Below, one piece after another: positions 55,579 through 64,000 of a DNA stretch of 64,000 nucleotides. Numbering within the stretch: position 1 is the stretch's first letter; each line of letters begins with the position of its first letter. A program made the translations under genes and the position numbers. Source of the DNA: Chelydra serpentina. Taxonomy: Eukaryota; Chordata; Testudines; Chelydridae. The notes under the pieces were generated by a model. The model had not been told where the DNA came from. It saw only the letters and a list, made by a program, of their open reading frames with translations, and searched no databases. The stretch spans positions 29,231,501-29,295,500 of the forward strand of contig JBAIAC010000026.1 in assembly GCA_037349315.1 (NCBI GenBank), in the 5' to 3' direction.

Positions 55579-55970
55579 TCTGTCTTCGTGGAACAAAGAT
55601 CCATAAGAAGTGCTACCTGGCATCAGAAGGTGCCAAGCATTTCCATGAAGCCAATGAAGACTGCATAGCCAAAGGAGGGACACTGGCTATCCCCAGAGAT
55701 AATGATGAAACCAACTCCCTTCGAGACTATGGCAAGAAAAGTCTTCCAGGGGTTGCAGACTTTTGGCTGGGTATCACCGACATGGTAAACGAAGGAAAAT
55801 TTGTTGATGTCAATGGGATGGCTCTAAACTATTTCAACTGGGATCGCTCCCAACCAAATGGGGGAAAGCGTGAAAACTGTGTCTTGCTTTCCCAGTCATC
55901 TCAAGGCAAGTGGGGGGATGAAGTCTGCCGTACTGTCAAAAGATATATTTGTGAATTTCTGATCCCATAA
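55579..55970 (+). CDS. CLEC3A: CLEC3A exon 3 (C-type lectin domain)
   Basis: It encodes residues 67-196 and the TAA stop. The C-type lectin fold has six cysteines (C68, C78, C95, C167, C183, C191), which in long-form CTLDs pair as 68-78, 95-191 and 167-183. Hallmarks: FWLGI at 128-132, QPN at 158-160, ENC at 165-167, and WGDE at 178-181 in the WND position. The three exons total 591 bp, giving 196 residues against 197 in human. QPN-type residues sit in the sugar/calcium loop, but carbohydrate binding by CLEC3A is not assured. I see no damage. Confidence 0.95.
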
Positions 55971-57560
55971 TTCCATTCCCATTAGCTGCACCAATATTTG
56001 GTTATTAATGTGCAGGTTTTGCATGTTAGTAGTTCCTTCCACTTACAGTGGTGAATTGAAAATACTTATTGAAATGCACATCTCCCACAATACACAAACC
56101 TTGCCCTAAGGCAGGAATTTTCTTTAATTTATTTTCCATTCAAATGCTAAAAAGGTTGTGTTTAGTGAGGTCACTCACCATGCAACTGTCGCATATGCTG
56201 TACGGGAATATACATAATGTTTTGTTTTGAGATGTATTGCATCATATTTTGCCATATCTCACAGTCTGATGTTCATGTTATCAACATCGTAAAGTCAAAA
56301 TCCATCTTTCAGACCCACACTACATATCTCTATAGATTAGTGTTTGCTAGAACACCATGCAGAACTCCGGTCAATATTTATGAAAATTCCATTCATGGAA
56401 CATTCACTAGAGAGTGAAGTTTGCCAACATGAGGCTATGGAAGCTTAAGTAGAACTTTAGTGGTGTATAAACCTCTGCAAATGTATGGAATTCATCTGCT
56501 GGAGCTCAACAATGTAGCTCTGAGATAAGATTTTGATGTAAAGGAAGGAAAAAACGAAGAGAAGCGGCTGTTATTCTGAAAGATTATGGAGTTAAAAATG
56601 ACACGTTCCTAGAAAGTGGGGGAAATATTCCCACTAGAGATCGAGACATCAGCCTAGCTAGGAATGTTTGCTTCCACTCAGATTGATTTTATTATTTTTA
56701 AATGTAAAGCATGTCATTCGGAATGTTCTTCTGCCCATTTTGAAGTGCAATATCAGGGCTAGATCATTCTTTCAGCTTGCCATCCACAGTAAGGGGCAGT
56801 GCACAAGCACACCACCCCGCAGGAGCAGTATGGTCAAAGACATATTGCCTTGTGGCAGTCCCTGGTTGTAATGGGGGGGGGGGGGAGTAATTTGTGACAC
56901 CCCTTTGAAGGATGCAACATGCTAGTGGCAGACCAGCTCCGTTGACTGGCATATAGGGATGAGCAGAGCCATGGCTTCACCTGCTCCTTCCCACACCCCT
57001 CTTAATTGCTCCTTGGGGGAACATATCTAGGGTAGTCTCTACACTCCACCCAAGGATGAGCATGGCAATTAACACAGCCCCAGTGTGGAACAAAGAGAGA
57101 GGGACTCTTTGCTCCTACCTACATCTCTATGAGCCTCCTTATCCAGGGGACAATCTAGCCTCATGAAACGCCAGCTGTGAAAATCTTTAGTAGGTATTGA
57201 TCATTTGGAAAATATTGTCCTTGTGCTTCTGCACTGACTTGTTTACATGCAAATTCCAGTTAAGCACCTGATGTTTGGAAGTGGGGGAATTACACTGTTT
57301 ATTTTTTGCTATTCTGAATCTTTCAAAAGAACTGTGAATAGTAAACAAATCCTATACATTTAAAGAAATGGAAACGATAGGGAAAAAAAGAAGCCAGCCA
57401 TATACTTTGCTTTGCATCACCCAAGTATGCTTTATTTTAGTGGCATACACAATGCACTTTGAAAATAACCTCTTGCATCCTAGAACCTGAATTCTGTTAC
57501 TTGGAGATCAACTCTTAGTTTTCCTTTTAATTGTACAATAAATTGTAATTGCTAATAAAT
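55971..57560 (+). other. CLEC3A: CLEC3A 3' UTR and poly(A) signals (probable)
   Basis: No repeat of note lies in this AT-rich stretch, except a 13-base poly(G) at 56873-56885. Two AATAAA hexamers at 57537-57542 and 57554-57559 are candidate poly(A) signals, giving a 3' UTR of about 1.6 kb. An earlier end is possible. Confidence 0.4.
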
Positions 57561-58064
57561 CAAACATATAATTCACTAGTGGGTTTTTTTGAGAACATGA
57601 AGACATGTACAATCAGCATTTCAAAGATAAAGTGTACAAGGTTACATGTATTGTGGTTCTGTAAATATTGTGTATACATCCTGTATGAGAGAGAATTCAT
57701 CAACACTAAGGATGAGAGAAATCTGAGTGACGCTGCTATTCCATAATATCGAGTACCTAACGAAGGCTTTACTCAAGATGCATTGAGAAGACAGAGTACA
57801 GACACAAATTAGGTTTAGGATGGGGCTTGGATTCATGTTCAAAGCCAAATATGGGCTAGGATCAGAGTCTACTGTCACCAAAATCTTGCAAGACTCTGGC
57901 CCAAAATAATAGAAATCATAAGAGTTCAGCTGTTCTTGTGACATTTCTGCCATCTGGGGCTGAGTTTCTCATGTGACTTCAGGAGCATCACATACAGAAA
58001 ATAGGTCCCTTCTGATTTCAGCTCCAACCAAGCACCCAAGCTATTACAGCAGGTCTGGTGTCAG

Positions 58065-58879
58065 CAGTGGTGCAAATGGAATCCATTTCTTACCAGTACA
58101 GGGGGAGGACATGGGGGCCACATAGAATATCAGGGTTGGAAGGGACCTTAGGAGGTCATCTAGTTCAACCCTCTGCTCAATGCAGGACCAATCCCCAATT
58201 TTTGCCCCAGATCCCTAAATGGCCCCCTCAAGGATTGAACTCATAACCCTGGGTTTAGCAGGCCAATGCTCAAACCACTGAGCTATCCCTCCCCGCAGTC
58301 CCCTTCCCCTTCCCCATCCCATGATCCACACCCCTTACCTGGGGAGGCAGGGGCTCTGTACCCCTGCTGCGCTTCGGAACTGCAGGGGGAAAGGAGCAGA
58401 ACCTGGGGCCTCTGGGCAGCCCCATGCCTGCAGCTCCTCCGGTGTGGCTGTACCGCCCCAGCCCTCCCACGCAGGGTCTTCTCCGTCTGTACAGCAGCCC
58501 CGCCGGAGGACAGGGCTGGGGGTGGTACAGCAGCCACACCAGAGGAGCTGTCACATGGGGCTGCACGGTGGCCCCACGTTCTGCTCTTGTTTCCCCCTGC
58601 GGTTCCCAGGAGAGCCCTGCATTTCAAGGCTCTCCCAGGAAAGGGAGCACGGAAAGGAGCAGAACGCCGGCAGCTCCTCTGGCGGCTGTACCGCCCAGCC
58701 CTGCCCTGTCCTCCTGCTGCTGTACAGATGGAGGAGACCCTGCATGGAAGGGCTGGGGCTGGTACAGCTGCCGGCGTGGGCCCCTACGTTCTGCTGCTCC
58801 TCTTTCCGGTACACCATAGCAGCTATAACTATCTTGCTGGTACGGGGTCCTGAACTGTACCACCCAACTTGCACTGCTG
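58065..58879. mobile_element. GC-rich non-autonomous hAT-type element, 815 bp
   Basis: Perfect 8-bp duplications ggtgtcag at 58057-58064 and 58880-58887. Ends cagtggtgcaaat and, in reverse, cagcagtgcaagt. A Cry SINE sits inside. The interior has diverged internal duplications: 'ggagcagaac' and 'gtaccgcccagccct'-like blocks recur. The long ORFs here in several frames reflect high GC content; none has a recognised domain. Confidence 0.75.
58121..58295 (-). mobile_element. Cry-type tRNA-derived SINE, copy 3
   Basis: Reverse orientation, same structure as 3181 and 35873: catagaatatcagggttgg (tail) at the left, B box complement 'ggattgaactcataaccctg', A box complement 'ccactgagctatccctcc' at the right. 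Inserted within a hAT-type element. Confidence 0.87.
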
Positions 58880-58984
58880 GGTGTCAGTGACTCAGAATGG
58901 AGGTTCCACTTCCAGTTGGGCCCATCACTAGTATTTGTAAGTGGAATGTGATACCTTTGGGTAAATGGTTTGCTCACCCACCGC

Positions 58985-59560
58985 TTTCTCTAGCCAGCTA
59001 GGGTCAAGATCACATCATTTCGCAGAAACTAATCACCATTAGGGCTGGTTGGCATAGGCGCTGACTCCGTGGGTGCTCCGGGGCTGGACCACCCACGGGG
59101 AAAAATTGGTGGGTGCAGAGCACCCAGCAGCAGCTCCCCGCCCGCCCCGGACCCGCGGCAAGCTCACCTCAGCACCGGAAGACGTTGTGGGACCCCGCCC
59201 CTGACACTGGGCAACGTTGCATCGGCGTCGGGGGCGGGGCCCCGCAACGTCACCCGGCATCGGGGGCAGGGCCCTGCAACATCGCCTGGCATCAGGGGCG
59301 GGGCCCCGCCCCTGACACCGGGCGTCAGCCCCCACCGGCACCACCGGAAGTTGGCGCCTATGCTGGTTGGCACCTGGCTGGGAGACCACCAAAGACGATG
59401 CAAGATGCTGCAGCGGGAAATGATGTAGTCCTTTTTGATAGGCGTCACTCTTCTCACTGATCCAGCATTCCAGTACGGCAGTAAAGGAACTGATGTGTTG
59501 TGGGATCATCATCCTGGTGAGATGCTACATCAAAATCCTGACCCCATCTAGTCTTTTGCT
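58985..59560 (+). repeat. 5S-rRNA-derived SINE, split by a hAT MITE
   Basis: Left part 'cagctagggtcaagatcaca', 'cagaaactaatcaccattag' and 'ggctggttgg'; right part (after 59370) 'cacctggctgggagaccacc' and 'gatgctgcag'. Joined, these follow the 3' half of 5S rRNA (...ctaagcagggtcgggcctggttagtacttgg-atgggagacc...). The tail ('taggcgtcactcttctcact', 'ctacatcaaaatcctgaccc') matches an amniote 5S-headed repeat known to me. Diverged. Confidence 0.6.
59053..59362. mobile_element. CpG-rich hAT-type MITE, 310 bp, with tandem units
   Basis: Ends cataggcgctgactcc and, in reverse, cataggcgccaacttcc. Perfect 8-bp duplications ctggttgg at 59045-59052 and 59363-59370. Inside, 32-bp units at 59223-59254 and 59255-59286, plus a diverged third from 59287, carry 'cggcatcgggggc'-type sequence. 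GC content is extreme for the region. Confidence 0.8.
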
Positions 59561-62500
59561 GTCCATGGCCCTTATCACAAGAGCAATGAGAGTGAGTGAG
59601 TTCTGTAGGCAGATTTCACAGTAGGTAGTTAGATACTGGCTACCTAAATTCTCCTGCACTTTCAATCAGCTAAGCTTTTCTCCTCATCTTTAGCTGTTGT
59701 GTCGTGTTGCTGTGTATGGGCAAAGAGCTGCCCCCTTCCAGAGATGGCCACACATCAATAGTGGTCCATGATACCTGTACATATAGAACCATTTTATATA
59801 TGAATAGTTGTTATTACTGCACCTTCATGGGTGAAATAATTATTTCCCTAGATGAGGAACCTGCAATAGAGGCTTAACTGTCCACCCTGCTAGCCATCCT
59901 CTGAATTAAATTATGGGAGCAAAGCAGGCTATCAGGATCTAGCCATCTCTATTAAGCTCAGCAGATGCTATGCTCCCTGTTTGGTTTTGTTTTTAAACTG
60001 TGATTTAAATAAATGGAGAGCTCTACAGTAGTTTGATATGGCCTCTTGAGTGTCGGTTCATTGGGTTAGTTAATTATATAAACATATCTGAAACTACATT
60101 ATGTTCAACATGTAATTTCACCACAGTTTTGGAAACCTATTCACATGTGCAGCAGCACCAATATCTACCAAATCCCAAGGGGGTTACTCTTTATTTCTAC
60201 TCAATTTTCATCCATTTACTTTAGGTAATAGCACTATAAACCGGTTATGGACGCTACTGGGGAACATTTTTCCATATACAGCAGATGTCCATACACTTTG
60301 TTAAACAAACAGACATCTGTGCCAATTAATTAGTTCACAAAGTTACAGCCAGTATGGGGGATTCAGACTTAGGTCTTAACACTCCCAGCCAGATGCTTTG
60401 TCTAATAACTGGAATATCTGAAGTAGACCAGAAGGATGGGGTGAAAAAGGTGGGGCAAAGAGCATGGAATGGCTGGCAGGAAGTTGAAGGTGGGCAGCAG
60501 GAAGTGGGCAGGGGAGAGAGAGGAATTGGGATACATGGAGAGGAGGAAACAGAGTGATAGTAAGAGTAAATTGGCGGTAATTGGGCCAAAGCAAAGAATG
60601 TTCCTCTCCCCCACATTCATTCACATCCATGAAATAGGTCACTTGATGAGCTGCACAAAGCGTTGCAGTTGTGGATCTAGACAGTTGTGATTAACAAGTC
60701 CTAGATGGACTTTGTTAAATAGCACAGACAATCTTCTTCCATTGCCCCCGCCCTCACTCCTCCACCCAGCCTACCCCATCCTGTAGATACTATGTAGCAA
60801 TTGCACAGAGGTGAGTACTGCCCTCTCTCCACAGAAAAAACAGTCAGTCACCTCTTTGCTCCCCGCCCTCCAAGAGGGCTAGTGTGTCCTCCCTAGTGCA
60901 GGGACCAGCTGGCGCCAATAAAGGGTCTGAGTGCACCAGCAAGGCACAAACTGCCACATTCCCCTGCCTTTCCTCTAACTGTGATCATATTGCTGCGTGA
61001 AGCCAGAGTGACTTCGCATTAGGGGCTGAGTGTTGATGCCTGATAAGGAAACAAGTCTGTCCCAGATGGCTTGAATGACTTCATCAGAGCCTCGCAGGGG
61101 AAGGTATTTCCTAACCAAGTAGCCTTTCTGTGCTGTAGCTCCAGAGTTGAAGAGGGCTCCACTTTTATCCCAGAATGGTGAGTGAAATGGAGAATGCTCC
61201 CAAAGCAACGCCCTGCACTTGGGTTCGAGGTAAGAGAGACGAGCTGGTGAGCAGTGTGAGCAGCACTGAGCCACAAGCCTTGAGCTATCATGGCATAGTG
61301 GAAATCGCACTTCTCTGTAGATAATCACAGTTTGGGAACCTTGACATAAATCCTACTCACTCTGAAAGACAGAGAGTAAAGCTTTGTTGTAGAATTCTTG
61401 TCCCAAGTACTCAGACACTACTGGGATGGAACCCATGTAAGCATTTTGACAGACAAAAAGGCTAGAGATCAGCCAGGCAGAGGGAAATTAACCATTTACA
61501 AAATATTTGTTGCCAACTTTTCTACATGTTGAATAGTTTTGTTTTTTCATCTGTGGTTGTAAGTGCAATTAATTGTAAGGCATTAATTAGCTCTTTTTCT
61601 GTCACTTGGACTATTAGTGACATAATTTAACACAAAAAATAAAAACAAAAAAACAAGGAAAATATTGGTTCCTGGTTAAAGAGAATCAAAATGGGACAAA
61701 TAAATTATTAGATTCAACACATTATAAAGTTATTTCCAAGTCAAGTAGCGATCATACAAACTGTTCTCTATGTTCAAAACAATGAGGACAGCCTTTTGAG
61801 AATTTAGCTGCTGTTTTATCATATGTATCATCACTTCAAAGTTGTTTTTCATTTCAAAATACTTGAAATGGAACAATGAATAGTTTGAGTGGGTTTTTTT
61901 TTAATACTCACCATTTGTATTGCAAATGTTAATGAACTAGTTCTAGACATTTTGTGTTTACCAAAAAATTGGTGTTTGTTAAATGAGAAATGTTAATTGT
62001 TTTGATAAAAATTGCACCAAAATGGGGGGGGGGCTCCTCTTTTGTGAAAAAATTGACAGTGTCAACATTTATTTTATTAAATGTTATTTCTGAAAACAAG
62101 CCGTTTTCCAATAAAACATGTTTTTGTTTGAAAAATGTTGGCTACCTGTAATCTGCATCAGCATTTTATTTTATACAGGTATAAGTGTATGTCAAGAGTC
62201 ACAGTATTTCTTTCTTCCAGCAGAGGTCTACCTTTCCATAGTAAAACCCAGAATGATTTTCAGACTGTAGCTACATAAATACACGCACGCAGCTACCAAT
62301 TCCCTCAAATGATTTTTTGCTTTGATGTAATAAAATACAGGTTTGGCTAACAGTATATGACAAAGACTGAAAATCAAACAAGTATGATGATAATTGATAA
62401 TGGCTTTGAGGACCCGTGAAACCCATGACCACAGAGAACTTAAGGCTTGAACTTAAGATGGGCTGTGGGTCTGCTATTTTCTGAACTCATTGATTGGGAT

Positions 62501-62973
62501 GGTGGGCTGTCATCTTCATATGAATTAGTACTGCCTAGGTATCTCAGTTAGAGACCAGAACCTCATTGTGCCTGGTGTTGTACAAATAAAGGACAAAAAG
62601 CCCATCCTTGCTCCAAACAGTTTATACTCCCTCCTTCTCCTCCCTCCTGATAACGAAGTGTGTCACATAACCCATGGATCTGGATTCATCCCCTAACCAG
62701 ACCCTCCAGTCATTAATACCTTGCCTTCCCAAACCCCACCTGTAATCCTACTGATGGTTTTTCCTCCAAATTCCCCTTCTGCTGCCTTCCCCCCCGACTC
62801 CAAATTCTGATGGTCCCTGCTCTTTAAACCTGGTTGTACAGCACCGAGCATACTGGGGCCCTGATCTCCTTTCAGGTTCCCAGATGCTCCTACAATACAA
62901 ATAATAATGGTCTCCACTGAACACAGCCAGAGTAGCTTTGTTTTGATCACTGTCAGAGCAGTGCATGATAGGT
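59560..62973. other. Downstream intergenic region, little content
   Basis: No exon recognised. It holds a purine-rich patch at 60420-60560, AT-rich runs at 61640-62110 with a short poly(G) near 62024, and the repeat at 62535. ORFs are short and lack motifs. WWOX is the expected next gene, but none of its exons was seen. Confidence 0.5.
62535..62632 (+). repeat. Diverged interspersed repeat fragment
   Basis: 'gtgcctggtgttgtacaaat' and 'ccttgctccaaacagtttat' are the same family as 1860 and 21542. Confidence 0.4.
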
Positions 62974-62981
62974 GGTTGGAT

Positions 62982-63108
62982 TAGGGTGACCAGATAACAA
63001 CTGTGGGGAAAAAACGGGACTGGGGGTGGGGAATAATAGGTGCCTATATAAGAAAAAGTCCCAAAAAACAGGACTGTCCCTATAACAACGGGACATCTGG
63101 TCACCCTA
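62982..63108. mobile_element. Short MITE with 14-bp perfect inverted ends
   Basis: tagggtgaccagat at the left and atctggtcacccta at the right are exact inverted repeats. Flanks ggttggat (62974-62981) and ggttggtt (63109-63116) match at 7 of 8, consistent with a hAT-type 8-bp duplication. The interior is 'aaaaaacgggactgggggtg'...'gtccctataacaacggga'. 127 bp, no ORF. Confidence 0.8.
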
Positions 63109-63116
63109 GGTTGGTT

Positions 63117-64000
63117 AGTTAGTGATTTCCCATTGAGGATTTTCCTGAGTGAATAGCTGTGATGGCAGACCTGGAAATCAGCTGGTTCCTTTGCATGGTG
63201 GGTGTTCAATGTGATACATAGTTTGCCACTGTTAAGTAAGTTAAAGTAAAAGTACCCAGGATCTGGAGTAGAAAATGCAGTAGTGACACCTAGTGGTATA
63301 ACAAAACAATGCAGTTCCTACTTTGTTTTTAAAAATGCCAGATGTCAGTAGTAACTCCAGTAGCGAGTACAGCTAAAACTGTTTTCCCCCCTCCTTTCTA
63401 ATTCAATGCTAAAGAAATCAGTACAGTGTAGTAGATCTACCCAGCTATTATTACATTAGGAAGGGATCAATTTTTTGGAAGTCTACATTAATGGAAGTCT
63501 ACACCTAATGTTCCTAAGGCAAATGTATTGTCTGACTCATTTCTACTCCATTTAACTGATGAGGACTTATGTTCAAGATATGTTATAAGATTATGCTTAG
63601 AATGGACCCTTATATGGACAGCCAGGCCAATGCAAGAAGTGCAGAATCAGGCATACTCTTGGCAGGTCTATGAGCTCGGATGCATGCAGCATTGTCTCAA
63701 GAGGCCCAATTCTGGGATATCCAGGACGAGATGGGAACCTCTGTTATCTGACCTGCCAGCTTAATTTAAGGAGCCTATGTAACCACAGAATTGATTAAAA
63801 GTGCACAGGCTCTGTGCAACAACGATAAGTAGCCCATGTTTCACAGAAGCAATGCAGAGAGTACAAAGCCATATTACCTGCAGTTTGGATTTGAGGTTGT
63901 CTCTGGTTAGACCAAAGGCACTGATGGCCTTGCAGATTTGATGATTAAACTCAAGGCTGGTGGATTATCAAGAGGATTCTGCTTAAATTCAGCGACATAG
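63117..64000. other. Right end of window, no feature recognised
   Basis: AT-rich DNA without identifiable repeat or exon. Confidence 0.5.

Noticed and set aside
58266..58890. Several overlapping ORFs of 100-195 codons on both strands
   Set aside because: High GC content removes stop codons; the sequence is a hAT-type non-autonomous element and no frame has a known motif.
59039..59512. ORFs of 97-157 codons on both strands
   Set aside because: They fall in a CpG-rich MITE with tandem units and show only low-complexity peptides.
57560..64000. First exon of WWOX, the next gene expected from synteny
   Set aside because: No segment resembling the WW-domain-encoding start of WWOX was seen; it is probably beyond the window.

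Overview
The window reads as nuclear DNA of a turtle, most likely a cryptodire. It carries three copies of a tRNA-derived SINE of the turtle Cry type, several CR1 LINE copies ending in the (ATTCTATG)n tail, many hAT-type MITEs, and spliced vertebrate genes. No bacterial-style operons, rRNA genes or CRISPR arrays are present. The turtle call rests on recognising repeat families from memory, not on a database search.

Host genes. Both are on the + strand. The last two coding exons of VAT1L lie at 22258-22341 and 25313-25411, followed by a long 3' UTR. About 26 kb downstream is a complete three-exon CLEC3A gene (51894-52008, 54192-54275, 55579-55970), which splices in frame to a 196-residue secreted C-type lectin. 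VAT1L followed by CLEC3A on the same strand is the order known in mammals (16q23 in human). Bases 1-22257 are therefore inferred to be VAT1L intron; no earlier VAT1L exon was seen.

Mobile DNA. The outstanding feature is a 7158-bp LTR retrotransposon at 8931-16088 inside the inferred VAT1L intron, in sense orientation. It has two 1125-bp LTRs differing at one base, a perfect 5-bp target duplication (gagct), a primer-binding site resembling the complement of a tRNA-Ser 3' end, a polypurine tract, and one uninterrupted 1518-codon ORF. The domain order is gag - protease - integrase - reverse transcriptase - RNase H, with integrase ahead of RT. This is the Gmr1-like branch of Ty3/gypsy elements, whose capsid is considered the source of the vertebrate SCAN domain. 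The element appears young and possibly intact.

Layout of the rest. 1-1320: MIR fragments, one split by a hAT MITE. 1860-2720: an old long repeat. 3130-3493: a MITE split by a Cry SINE. 3685-6631: a CR1 3' end split by a younger CR1. 18896-19188: a CpG-rich element made of four hairpins. 20286-20379 and 30290-30553: copies of a retroposon with a hammerhead-ribozyme-like motif, the first in a twin-primed inverted form; a third, partial copy flanks the CR1 at 43520-45838. 35873-36369: a SINE followed by a hAT MITE. 38597-39347, 49395-49880 and 50640-50836: further CR1 pieces. 39798 and 40873: an unexplained 53-bp inverted duplication. 58065-59560: two GC-rich hAT elements, one holding a SINE and one splitting a 5S-rRNA-derived SINE. 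The remaining sequence is AT-rich intron or intergenic DNA in which I see little.
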